Source: an archaeon (GTDB taxonomy: Archaea; Nanobdellota; Nanobdellia; SCGC-AAA011-G17; GW2011-AR17). Taken from it: a stretch of DNA of 63,944 nt. The stretch lies in contig JABHZQ010000002.1 of assembly GCA_018656555.1 (NCBI GenBank), forward strand, positions 1-63,944. Reading direction: 5' to 3'. The notes under the pieces are model-generated. The model ran no database searches and was not told the DNA's origin. It worked only from the letters and a program-made list of their open reading frames with translations. Made by a program: the position numbers and the translations under genes. This document shows, piece by piece, positions 1-7,480 of this stretch (positions within the stretch are counted from its first letter, which is position 1; each line of letters begins with the position of its first letter).

Positions 1-9
1 AACCCAATT

Positions 10-429
10 ATGCCAATCGTAGCAAGTTTACAAGTTAGAGGATTCCCAGCAAGAGCCTACCTACATGATGGTGGAATTGAAGCTTATGGAGAAGAACCCA
101 TAGCAGCAGCTGAAGAACATCTAATGGAAGCATTACAAAGCTTAGATGGAACTCCTGCATTAACTGGATATCCTTGGTCAGTATGTATTCTATGGGCTGA
201 TGGTGAAGATAGAGTTGTTGATGTTGTAAGATACCAACATGACATGAAAGTTTGGCCAGGCAATCCAGAAGCAGATCCTGGAGTGGTTAGAGCTGGTTGG
301 TGGATTGAAAAAGGACCAAAAACCTGTGGTGATGGAATCATTCTACTAGGTGAAGAAGAAAAAATGAGAAGAAGAACTGGAAGTCTAGATGAATACCTAT
401 CAGCACCCAATGTTTTAGATAAACTTTAA
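10..429 (+). CDS. Hypothetical protein, lysine-poor orphan
   Basis: I do not recognise this 139-residue protein. It has no signal peptide or membrane segment and reads as a soluble alpha/beta protein, with several tryptophans (around residues 56, 62, 82, 97-98), a Gly-rich DGIILLGEEE stretch near residues 107-117 and an Arg-rich MRRRTG stretch after it. It is poor in lysine compared with the ribosomal and enzyme genes of this window, a trait shared with several other orphan genes here. The ATG at position 10 is very close to the window edge, so an upstream start cannot be excluded. It lies 24 bases before the TrmI-like gene on the same strand, possibly co-transcribed. Confidence 0.6.
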   Translation: MPIVASLQVRGFPARAYLHDGGIEAYGEEPIAAAEEHLMEALQSLDGTPALTGYPWSVCILWADGEDRVVDVVRYQHDMKVWPGNPEADPGVVRAGWWIEKGPKTCGDGIILLGEEEKMRRRTGSLDEYLSAPNVLDKL

Positions 430-453
430 TAAGAACTAATATTTCTCAAAACT

Positions 454-1146
454 ATGAAAATACTACTTTACAATTCAATTCGTGGATTAAAAACATTCTT
501 TTGGGAAAGTGGAGATCTCCATACCCAATTTGGAATTGTAAAAGAAGAAGATCTAAAAAAAGATACAAACAGAGTTAAATCTCATGCTGGAAAAGAATTC
601 GTAATCTACCCAGCAAACTTCTCAAACCAAATAAAACAAATTAAAAGAGGACCACAAACACTACTAACAAAAGATCTAGCCTATATCCAATTCTACATTG
701 AAAAAGATTCAATAGTTGCCGAAGCCGGATCTGGAACTGGACTTTTAGCAGCAATCATTGCACAAAAAGCAAAAAAAGTATATTCCTATGATTTAAATGA
801 ATCCCATTCAAGATTAGCACAAAAAAATATTGATTATCTTAATATAAAAAATATTGAACTAATAAACAAAGATATCTATGAAGGCATAGACCAAGAAGTA
901 GACACTTTAATTCTAGATCTACCAGAACCTTGGAAAGTTCCTTTGGATAATATAAAAAATGGAGCAACAATAATTGCTTACCTACCTACAATAACCCAAG
1001 TAATGGAATTTCATAAATGTAACTTACACATTGAAAAAACAATAGAACTTCTGGAAAGAGAATGGTATGTACAGGGTAGAAGAGTAAGACCTAAATCTCA
1101 AATGGAAGGGCACACAGCTTTCTTAATTATAGCTAGAAAAATATAA
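454..1146 (+). CDS. trmI: tRNA (adenine-N1)-methyltransferase, TrmI family
   Basis: Class I SAM-dependent methyltransferase, probably making m1A in the T-loop (A57/A58) of tRNA as archaeal and bacterial TrmI do. Residues about 67-80 (RGPQTLLTKDLAYI) correspond to the family's R-x-x-Q-x-x-x-x-K-D-x-x-x-I segment; motif I is EAGSGTGLLAA (residues ~90-100), followed by an acidic residue at the end of the next strand (YSYDLN), and the family signature DLPEPW is at ~152-157 with a YLPTITQ segment ~177-183. The protein is 230 residues, slightly shorter than typical TrmI (about 250) with a short N-terminal domain. The fold and family are clear; the exact target base is inferred from family. Confidence 0.85.
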   Translation: MKILLYNSIRGLKTFFWESGDLHTQFGIVKEEDLKKDTNRVKSHAGKEFVIYPANFSNQIKQIKRGPQTLLTKDLAYIQFYIEKDSIVAEAGSGTGLLAAIIAQKAKKVYSYDLNESHSRLAQKNIDYLNIKNIELINKDIYEGIDQEVDTLILDLPEPWKVPLDNIKNGATIIAYLPTITQVMEFHKCNLHIEKTIELLEREWYVQGRRVRPKSQMEGHTAFLIIARKI

Positions 1147-1596
1147 TTATAATCTTCTTAGGATTTCTGGATCCCTTCTACCTTCTGGAAGTAATCCCCT
1201 TTCAAAAAGCCAAGGTTGATCACCAGCAAGAGTATAACCTATACAAAAAGAACCAAGTTCTTCCCCACTTTTCAATAGAGTAGCCCTCTCAACATCAACA
1301 TAATTCTCATCAGTAGGACAAGCACTATCCCTCCCTATACCATAATACAAAGCCCAATTACTAGTATTCTCTTCAAGGTCACCAGTAGCAATCAATTCAG
1401 ACCTAACAAGACCCCTAACCCTAGAATCATTAGTAAATCTAGTACACATACCTGAAGCAACTAAAAAACCTAATGCAACAACAGCTAAACCTCCAGCACC
1501 AGCAACAACTGGAGTTGCATAATGTACTACATTACCTAATCCAGAACGATTTCTTCTTCTCATTGAAGGTAAATCTTCATATATTGGATCTCTCAT
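1147..1596 (-). CDS. Hypothetical single-pass membrane protein
   Basis: A 149-residue protein of unknown function. The N-terminal 20 residues are Arg-rich (MRRRNRSG), followed by one hydrophobic segment at about 28-50 (AGAGGLAVVALGFLVASG), so the remaining ~100 residues are predicted outside by the positive-inside rule. The outer part has cysteines (CTRF, SACPTDE, SFCIGYT) that could form disulfides. The ATG at 1596 follows a TATA box (atttataaat, about 1613-1622), which supports a leaderless start. It is convergent with the TrmI-like gene, abutting it with no spacer. It is very lysine-poor, like other orphans here. Confidence 0.55.
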   Translation of the reverse strand: MRDPIYEDLPSMRRRNRSGLGNVVHYATPVVAGAGGLAVVALGFLVASGMCTRFTNDSRVRGLVRSELIATGDLEENTSNWALYYGIGRDSACPTDENYVDVERATLLKSGEELGSFCIGYTLAGDQPWLFERGLLPEGRRDPEILRRL

Positions 1597-1632
1597 AAAA
1601 AAGAGTTTTAATTTATCATTTATAAATTTTTT

Positions 1633-2700
1633 CTAAGAAAAATCAATTTCTGTTTCAGTAATATATAATTCCCCTTCAACAACAATATCATCCAACCAAA
1701 CAGAAGAATCCTCTAAAGTTTCCAAAGTAACAATAGCTTTATCATACTCTTGATTCAATATATCACTCAAAACCATTTCATCATTTACATAAACAGTAAC
1801 AGTATCTCCAACCTCAATTCTCAAATCATACCATTTATCATTTTCAAATTCATAATCAGCAGATTGATAATCATCAAACTCCTCACCTAATTGACTATGC
1901 AAAAGCAAACCATCATTTTCAATACTCAAAAAATACCTACTCTCTTCAGCATCTATAAAATTCAAATGAAAACCTCCATCCCTCATCATAACCTTAGCTT
2001 CAACAGAATCAATTCTAGAAAATTGAATAGTAGAAAACAACCAAATATGTTCCCATCCTTCTATAACTGCATTGCCATCTTCCTCATACTCAATATGCCA
2101 ACAAGGATCACCTCCGACTTCAGCAGTACATTCAGTATCACCATACCAACTTCCGATTCCTCCTTCAAAATCATAAACAGTAGTAGTCACACCACTAAAA
2201 AGACAAACACTCTCCACACAAGTATACCCCTCACCACAAGATTCATCACTTTCACAAGTAAAAGCAATAGGTTCTGCAAGATAACTAACATTTGTTAATA
2301 TTCCTACAACAATCATAACTACACCCAAAATTCCAGCTCCAATCATCACCCAAAAGTAAATCTTATTACTTAACTTTTCTTTATCTTTAGAACTCCACTT
2401 ACCAATAAATCCACCAACCAAAAATACAATAGTAAATATAAAAAGAGCCACACCCAAACCTTCCCAATTTCTAAGATCAACAACAATAGTCATAACAGCA
2501 AACACAACCATAGCCAAAAAAGCACCAGAGGTAAAAGATCCTTCAGCTTTCTTTGAAAAAACTATTATAGATATTAAACTCAAAATAACAACTAAAGCCA
2601 AAACAATTAAATCATCACTAGTAAACAAACCAACAACAAAAAATAATAAGGCAGAAACAAGTGCAGTAATAATTGCCCAATTAAACAACCCCTTTTCCAT
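1633..2700 (-). CDS. Membrane protein with extracellular Cys knot and concanavalin-like domain
   Basis: About 355 residues from the chosen start. Five hydrophobic helices fill the N-terminal ~150 residues, then a short Cys-rich CESDESCGEGYTC...C motif (also found in the large surface proteins of this window), and a C-terminal beta-rich domain with the look of a concanavalin/LamG or DUF1080 sugar-binding fold (YDFEGGIGSW, NDKWYDLRIEVG, VYVNDEMV, VWLDDIVVEG). With five helices the C-terminal domain is outside. I chose the ATG at 2700 (MEKGLFNW) rather than an upstream one at 2754 because a TATA box at 2721-2730 lies about 25 bases upstream of 2700. Role unknown; carbohydrate or surface binding is inference. 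Confidence 0.7.
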   Translation of the reverse strand: MEKGLFNWAIITALVSALLFFVVGLFTSDDLIVLALVVILSLISIIVFSKKAEGSFTSGAFLAMVVFAVMTIVVDLRNWEGLGVALFIFTIVFLVGGFIGKWSSKDKEKLSNKIYFWVMIGAGILGVVMIVVGILTNVSYLAEPIAFTCESDESCGEGYTCVESVCLFSGVTTTVYDFEGGIGSWYGDTECTAEVGGDPCWHIEYEEDGNAVIEGWEHIWLFSTIQFSRIDSVEAKVMMRDGGFHLNFIDAEESRYFLSIENDGLLLHSQLGEEFDDYQSADYEFENDKWYDLRIEVGDTVTVYVNDEMVLSDILNQEYDKAIVTLETLEDSSVWLDDIVVEGELYITETEIDFS

Positions 2701-2718
2701 ATACTTTCTATAGACTCT

Positions 2719-2752
2719 AGATTTATAAAGATTACCAAAAGACTTATATATC
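2719..2752. promoter_or_regulatory. Divergent TATA boxes
   Basis: Two back-to-back TATA-like elements: atttataaag (2721-2730) reading leftwards to the membrane/concanavalin gene starting at 2700, and cttatatatc (2743-2752) reading rightwards to the gene starting at 2774. Both sit about 25 bases from the respective ATG, the spacing expected for leaderless archaeal transcripts. Confidence 0.6.
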
Positions 2753-2773
2753 ACAACATAGAAATCCTAGAAT

Positions 2774-3484
2774 ATGATTGACGCAGATAAACTAGGAGAT
2801 TTTGCACAAGGTGTTAGTACTGCTAAAAACACAGCATCACTAGCTAAAACAATTGTAGCATTTGTAATAGTTACTGTAGTTATGATATTTTTTATGACAA
2901 GAGGTGTCCCAATATACATAGGGCTAATCTTTATCGGGTTTATGGCATTAATGGTAATCCTTACCGCTATAAGCCTGAAAAAGACAGCAACAGTAGAAAT
3001 GACACCTAAAAACCCAGATGCTTCAATTAAAGTAGCAAGTACAGAAAAAATAAAAGATTACATCACAGAGGTAATGCTTGCAAACCAATTCAAATGGAAA
3101 GGTGTTGCTTGGTTTGGAACTGGTAAACTAAAATACCAACAAAATGCAATTCTATTAACAAATAAACAAATCTTATTCATAATCGTCCCTGTTAAAGGTG
3201 CTGATAAAATGATCAACAGTACAAATATAGGAACAATGCAATGGCTTCTATCTAAAGGAGATATTGAAAAGAAACTAAAAACCATGATGAAAAATCAAAC
3301 AGTTAAAAAAATAGCAAACTGTAACAGTGATAATTTTGGTGTTCCATTTAGTGAAATAAAGAAAATAAAAGTAAGCAAAATGTGGGGAATCAAATTCTTT
3401 ACAACTAAGGGAAATTTTAACTATGTCCCAAGAGACAGAAAAGACATAGAAAGAGCAAAAACAATATTTTCTAGATTCCTTTAA
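2774..3484 (+). CDS. Two-helix membrane protein with PH-like cytoplasmic domain
   Basis: A 236-residue protein with two N-terminal transmembrane helices (about residues 25-45 and 50-67) and a ~150-residue cytoplasmic domain. The pattern TNKQILFIIVPVKG and later ISFE-type strand segments (VPFSEIKKIKVSKMWGIKFFTTKG) resemble bacterial-type PH domains, where 'lT..Rl.f' strands are followed by 'i.l..I..i....' strands. No catalytic motif is visible. Function unknown; such proteins are generally thought to be membrane-associated scaffolds. Start supported by the TATA element at 2743-2752. Confidence 0.55.
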   Translation: MIDADKLGDFAQGVSTAKNTASLAKTIVAFVIVTVVMIFFMTRGVPIYIGLIFIGFMALMVILTAISLKKTATVEMTPKNPDASIKVASTEKIKDYITEVMLANQFKWKGVAWFGTGKLKYQQNAILLTNKQILFIIVPVKGADKMINSTNIGTMQWLLSKGDIEKKLKTMMKNQTVKKIANCNSDNFGVPFSEIKKIKVSKMWGIKFFTTKGNFNYVPRDRKDIERAKTIFSRFL

Positions 3485-3520
3485 GAAACCTTTAAATAAT
3501 CTTATAAATTATACTTAACC

Positions 3521-5296
3521 ATGAAATACGTACCAGATACTTCTGTAATAATAGAAAAAGCATTAACCAGATTAATCAAAGAGAAAAAGATAAAAGGAAC
3601 TATTTTAATTCCAAAAGCAGTCATTTCTGAGCTTGAAAACCAAGCAAATACTGGCAGAGAAACTGGATTAATTGGCCTAGAAGAATTACAAGCACTCCAA
3701 AAAATAGGAAATGTTGAATTCATTGGTGATAGACCCAATCTTTCTCAAATCAAATATGCAAAAAGAGGTGGAGAGATAGATGCAATGATCAAAGATCTAG
3801 CTCAAGAACACCAAGCTACTCTAATTACAGCAGACTTAGTACAAGCTGAATCAGCAAAAGCAGTAGGTGTAACTGTAATGTTTTTAGAGCCAATCACAAC
3901 AGAAACAATTGAAATTGAAAAGTTCTTTGATGAGACTTCCATGTCTGTTCACTTAAAGGAAAACACAATCCCCTTTGCAAAAAGAGGTAAACCTGGAGCT
4001 TGGGAATTAAAACAAATTCAAGAAACAAAACTAACTCAAGAAGATGTTCAAAGAATTGCAAAGGAAATCATTGAAAAATCAAGAATTGAAAAAAATGCAT
4101 TCATAGAGATCTCAAGAAGAGGTTCTACAATCGTGCAATACAAAAACTACAGAATTGTAATTGTAAAGCCCCCAGTATCTGATGGCTTAGAAATCACTGC
4201 AGTAAAACCACTAAAGAGCTTCAACCTAGAAGATTACAAACTACCTGAAAAAATTGTTAGTAGATTAAAGGAAAGAGCATCTGGAGTTATAATTGCAGGT
4301 CAAGTTGGTTCTGGTAAATCCACATTTGCACAAGCTCTAGCAGAACACTATGCTGCAAATGGAAGAATAACAAAAACAATAGAATCACCAAGAGATCTAA
4401 TCCTAAAAGATGAAATAACACAATACTCTAAAAACTTTGCTTCAAGTGAAGAAATACATGATATTTTATTCTTAACAAGACCAGATAATGTAATCTTTGA
4501 TGAAATGAGGGACAATCCAGACTTTAAACTCTATGTAGACTTAAGACTTGGAGGTTCTGCAGTAATTGGAGTTCTACACTCAGCAACACCCATAGATGCC
4601 ATCCAAAGATTCATCGGAAGAATTGATGTTGGAATGATCCCATCAGTACTAGATACAATCCTATTCATAAACAAAGGAACAATAGAACAACTTTTCACAG
4701 TAACCATGAAAGTAAAAGTTCCTTCAGGAATGACAGAAGCTGATCTAGCAAGACCAGTAATTGAAGTAAAAGACTTTGAAACAGAAAAACTAATGTTTGA
4801 AATCTATTCATATGGTGAACAAACAGTTGTCATCCCAATAACTAAAACAGAAAAATCACCTGCAAAGAATCTTGCAGAAAAACAACTAAAAAAAGAAATA
4901 AGCAAATATGTAAAAAATCCAGAAGTTGAACTCTTAGGAGATCATAAAGCAAGAGTCTATGTTCAAAAAGGAGACAAAGGAAAACTAATTGGTCCAAAAG
5001 GGGCAACAATAGATAAAATAGAAAAGCTAATTGGAATTGGAATAGATGTTGAAGTAAAAGATGAAGAAATAACAAAACAAAGAAAACTCTCTTATTCATT
5101 AAAAGAAAGAGGAAACTATGTAATAATCAATTTAAAACAATCTGGAAAAATGGTAGATGTCTATATTGACAATAATTTCCTATTCACTTCAACTACTTCT
5201 AAAAAAGGTGAAATAAGAATTAGTAAAAAATCAGATATTGGTGACAAACTAGTAGAAGGTTTAGATATGAACAAGAAATTAATTATTAGAGGTTAA
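3521..5296 (+). CDS. PINc/VapC-type PIN domain - PilT-like ATPase - KH domain protein
   Basis: Archaeal three-domain protein of the COG1855 type (591 residues). The N-terminal PIN domain carries its acidic residues in MKYVPDTSVI (D6), ISELENQA and GEIDAMIKDLA (~75-90) and ADLVQA. A VirB11/PilT-like ATPase follows with Walker A GQVGSGKST (~260-268), Walker B-like VIFDEMRD (~326) and an HSATP segment. A KH domain near residues 480-520 has the GKLIGPKGATI loop, implying RNA binding. The family is conserved in archaea and is suspected to act in ribosome or RNA metabolism; no target is shown here. The start is supported by a TATA box (cttataaat, ~3500-3508). Its last 10 codons recur at 5720-5754 (see repeat). 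Confidence 0.9.
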   Translation: MKYVPDTSVIIEKALTRLIKEKKIKGTILIPKAVISELENQANTGRETGLIGLEELQALQKIGNVEFIGDRPNLSQIKYAKRGGEIDAMIKDLAQEHQATLITADLVQAESAKAVGVTVMFLEPITTETIEIEKFFDETSMSVHLKENTIPFAKRGKPGAWELKQIQETKLTQEDVQRIAKEIIEKSRIEKNAFIEISRRGSTIVQYKNYRIVIVKPPVSDGLEITAVKPLKSFNLEDYKLPEKIVSRLKERASGVIIAGQVGSGKSTFAQALAEHYAANGRITKTIESPRDLILKDEITQYSKNFASSEEIHDILFLTRPDNVIFDEMRDNPDFKLYVDLRLGGSAVIGVLHSATPIDAIQRFIGRIDVGMIPSVLDTILFINKGTIEQLFTVTMKVKVPSGMTEADLARPVIEVKDFETEKLMFEIYSYGEQTVVIPITKTEKSPAKNLAEKQLKKEISKYVKNPEVELLGDHKARVYVQKGDKGKLIGPKGATIDKIEKLIGIGIDVEVKDEEITKQRKLSYSLKERGNYVIINLKQSGKMVDVYIDNNFLFTSTTSKKGEIRISKKSDIGDKLVEGLDMNKKLIIRG

Positions 5297-5754
5297 TATT
5301 CAAAATCCTGTACAGGATAAAAACTCACCCCCGGCATAGTAAGGGCATAAGTATTCCCCCTTATTTTAAATTCTACAGAAACAGAACAATTTGTTCCATC
5401 AGCTTCCATAACTGAAAGTGGAGTAAGACAACAAACATAAGTCCAAATAACATCACTATCTTCCAACAATTCAATAGCCTCTCTAGGAGTTACAACATAA
5501 GAATCACTCACCTGATGATAGTCACCTATGGCTGCATAAAAAGCTTCAGTAAATTCTTCTAAATCTAAATTAAAATCTACTTCCATCAATCCAGTTATTT
5601 CATCCACAGCTCCAGGCCTTACTAATTCCCATAACTTCTCTAAATTATCCATAAGAAACAAATAAATTCATAATATATAAAGTTTACTATTAAACAGTAA
5701 TAACTTATTCAAACAAATCAGATATGAACAAGAAATTAATTGTTAAGGGTTAAT
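5263..5754. repeat. Direct repeat of the PIN-ATPase 3' end flanking an orphan gene
   Basis: The final codons of the PIN-ATPase-KH gene (5263-5297) recur at 5720-5754 with 32 of 35 bases identical, including a 22-base perfect core; offset 457 bases. The second copy still reads MNKKLIVKG-stop on the plus strand. It is preceded by aaatcagatat, which also occurs in the gene at 5228-5238, so the second copy can be explained as a longer duplicate that lost about 27 bases between two agatat repeats. The stretch between the copies holds a single leftward orphan gene. The stop codons of both leftward neighbours lie in the repeat copies. Confidence 0.8.
5293..5652 (-). CDS. Hypothetical acidic protein inserted between repeat copies
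   Basis: A roughly 119-residue soluble, acidic, lysine-poor protein without recognisable motif; helical N-terminal half (LEELWELV-like and LDLEEFTEAFYAAIGDY) and beta-like C-terminal half ending ...FEY. The ATG at 5652 (MDNLEKLW) is preferred to 5661 because a TATA element (ctttatatatt in the leftward sense, ~5671-5681) lies about 24 bases upstream. The gene is convergent with the PIN-ATPase gene and their stops overlap by 4 bases. The gene fills the segment bounded by the duplicated PIN-ATPase gene end, so it appears to be a late insertion. Function unknown. Confidence 0.55.
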   Translation of the reverse strand: MDNLEKLWELVRPGAVDEITGLMEVDFNLDLEEFTEAFYAAIGDYHQVSDSYVVTPREAIELLEDSDVIWTYVCCLTPLSVMEADGTNCSVSVEFKIRGNTYALTMPGVSFYPVQDFEY

Positions 5755-6705
5755 TAAGTGCTGATTTTCACCATGGAAAAAATTCATTAATTTCCCTACA
5801 TCTCTAGCAGCAAATCTAACTCCATCTCCTCCTTGATTCCAAGCCAAAAAATCATTCTCTTGTTTCTTATTAAATAAAACCCAATCTTGTTTTGATTCAG
5901 GATTAAATTTTATTCTCTTAAAGTATCTTAATAATTTATCCTTATTCCCTTCACCAATAACATATAAAATTACCTTTGCTGTTCTTAAGTTTCCATAAAT
6001 ATGCTTCTCCAATGCAACCTTACCAGAAACAAGGTCAACCCCAGAATCATTAATCGCCCTAACAACCTTTTCAAATTCTTCAAAAATATGAATATCATTA
6101 AAATAAAAATATATTTTAAAATATTGTTTTAATTGGGTTTTCATCCTCCAAGGCCTATTTGCTTTTATATCTTTTTTTGTAACAGTTTCACAAGGACAAT
6201 ATTCATCAAATAATTTTTTAGATTTATTATTCCTATCCATAAAAGTCCATTTATTTGTCCCAACCATTAGATAATCACCAAGAATCTTAAAACCAGCCCT
6301 CTCAGCAATTCTATTAAACTTTAAATTAGCAAACACTGGTCTATCACCAATACCATAACAAATAACTTCAACTTGCAAATAAAAGGGTCTTCTTAAAAAT
6401 TCATTAGTATCCTTCCCTAACTGAATAAGATCCCCAATTTTTAATCTAGTTCTATAATTAATTATTCTATGATTTACTATAACTACATTCCTAGCAATTG
6501 GTTCAATACAAAAACCATTAACACCATCTATAGTAATTTTAGCATGTTTTCTAGAAATTCCAACAGAAGCATTATTAGATTCATCATTTCCTTCTCTAAT
6601 TTCAACATCAGCTCCTTTTCCTTCTCTCCCAATTGTTGAATTTTTATAAACTAGAATTAAACTTCCAAAATCTTCCTTCCCTTTAACAAACTCAATATAA
6701 CTCAT
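5743..6705 (-). CDS. FHA-domain protein
   Basis: A 320-residue protein with an N-terminal forkhead-associated domain: STIGREGKGADV (GR of strand 3, residues ~24-35), ISRKHAKITID (SxxH, ~49-59) and a downstream asparagine followed by RLKIGDLIQLG. FHA domains bind phosphothreonine peptides. The ~200-residue C-terminal part is Lys/aromatic-rich (EYCPCETV, KQYFKIYFYFND) and I do not recognise it. No kinase gene is adjacent. The stop codon at 5743-5745 lies in the duplicated end of the PIN-ATPase gene, so the last residues (LINP) are encoded by repeat sequence. The next gene upstream (HAD phosphatase) is 25 bases away and may be co-transcribed. Confidence 0.75.
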   Translation of the reverse strand: MSYIEFVKGKEDFGSLILVYKNSTIGREGKGADVEIREGNDESNNASVGISRKHAKITIDGVNGFCIEPIARNVVIVNHRIINYRTRLKIGDLIQLGKDTNEFLRRPFYLQVEVICYGIGDRPVFANLKFNRIAERAGFKILGDYLMVGTNKWTFMDRNNKSKKLFDEYCPCETVTKKDIKANRPWRMKTQLKQYFKIYFYFNDIHIFEEFEKVVRAINDSGVDLVSGKVALEKHIYGNLRTAKVILYVIGEGNKDKLLRYFKRIKFNPESKQDWVLFNKKQENDFLAWNQGGDGVRFAARDVGKLMNFFHGENQHLINP

Positions 6706-6730
6706 ATCATTAATTTAGATATAAAGATAT

Positions 6731-7342
6731 TTATAAAATTTTCTTAATATCAAACACAGTATCAAACAAGTAATCAGGATTTGATGCTTCTAATTTCTCA
6801 TTACATTGAATTCCCCAAGCAACCCCCATTGTTTTAACTCCTGCCTCTCTACCTGCTTCAATATCACCAGAAGTATCACCCACATAAAGAGTTTCCATAG
6901 GATCTAAATCATAATTCTCAACAACCTCTTTTATTTTAGGCCCTTTAAGATAGACATGTGCAAAAATCTCAACAAAAAGATCTTTTACTCCATATTTTGT
7001 AGCTTCAGGAATTAAAGTACTTTTCAAATCTGAGCTTACCACAAATATTTTTATCCCCTTCTCTTTCAACTCAAATAAAAATTCCTTAACACCAGGATAT
7101 AATTCACATCTTTTCAAATGAACAACCTTCCTAAACATTTCATCTTGATCTTCTTTAGTCAAATCAGGAAAATACTTATTCCAAAAAGTCATATAAGGAA
7201 TAGTAAACTCTCGTTTAATCTCTTCTTTAGTCATAACTTTATCATACTTCATCATTCGAAAAACTTCATTAACAATATCCACATAAGAATCAAAATCATC
7301 ATTCAAAGTTCCAGACCAATCAAATATAATATTCTTAATCAT
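6731..7342 (-). CDS. HAD-superfamily hydrolase (phosphoglycolate phosphatase-like)
   Basis: Haloacid dehalogenase-type phosphatase, about 203 residues from the chosen start. Motif I is FDWSGTLNDD (Asp nucleophile at residue ~8; the usual second Asp is replaced by Ser in DxSGTL, as in some HADs), motif II FVVSSD, and motif IV GDTSGDIEAGREAG. The helical cap between motifs I and II fits subfamily C1. Substrate unknown; small phosphate esters are likely. The ATG at 7342 (MIKNIIFDW) is chosen because the 13 extra residues from 7381 are encoded by a TATA-like ctatttaagg stretch and the 7342 ATG is preceded by a Shine-Dalgarno-like ggtgat. Confidence 0.85.
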   Translation of the reverse strand: MIKNIIFDWSGTLNDDFDSYVDIVNEVFRMMKYDKVMTKEEIKREFTIPYMTFWNKYFPDLTKEDQDEMFRKVVHLKRCELYPGVKEFLFELKEKGIKIFVVSSDLKSTLIPEATKYGVKDLFVEIFAHVYLKGPKIKEVVENYDLDPMETLYVGDTSGDIEAGREAGVKTMGVAWGIQCNEKLEASNPDYLFDTVFDIKKIL

Positions 7343-7388
7343 ATCACCCAAAAACCAAGAACTCCTTAAATAGATTTCCATAGCAAGA

Positions 7389-7397
7389 TTTTTAAAT
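7389..7397 (+). promoter_or_regulatory. TATA box of the original tRNA-Arg locus
   Basis: The element tttttaaat is centred about 28 bases upstream of the tRNA 5' fragment that begins at 7421, the spacing expected for an archaeal tRNA promoter. It now drives only the truncated tRNA stub. Confidence 0.5.
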
Positions 7398-7420
7398 GAC
7401 TCTCAGTTTAAGCAGAATAT

Positions 7421-7444
7421 GGACCTGTAGCTCAGTTTGGATAG
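7421..7444 (+). pseudogene. tRNA-Arg 5' fragment (acceptor strand plus D-arm)
   Basis: Twenty-four bases match the first 24 bases of the complete tRNA-Arg at 8473-8496 with two differences (positions 3 and 6 of the acceptor strand, G to A and C to T). The fragment ends inside the D-arm; no anticodon or T-arm follows. The two changes would mispair with the surviving acceptor 3' strand (cgggccc), so it cannot be the working 5' half of the intact gene. It has a promoter-like TATA box at tRNA spacing. Interpreted as the original 5' end of the tRNA gene stranded by insertion of the homing-endonuclease element. Confidence 0.8.
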
Positions 7445-7450
7445 GGAAAA

Positions 7451-7460
7451 ATTTAAATAA
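7451..7460 (+). promoter_or_regulatory. TATA box of the homing endonuclease gene
   Basis: The element atttaaataa ends 20 bases before the endonuclease ATG at 7481 and begins only 6 bases after the tRNA stub, so the endonuclease has its own promoter right inside the left boundary of the element. Confidence 0.5.
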
Positions 7461-7480
7461 AATAAAAGTATAAAAAAAGT

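Noticed and set aside
7421-7446. Split (trans-spliced) tRNA half or a functional tRNA with a 1-kb endonuclease-encoding intron
   Set aside because: The fragment ends in the D-arm without a 5' BHB half motif, and a complete 5' end is present directly before the anticodon region at 8473. The two acceptor changes would mispair with the surviving 3' strand.
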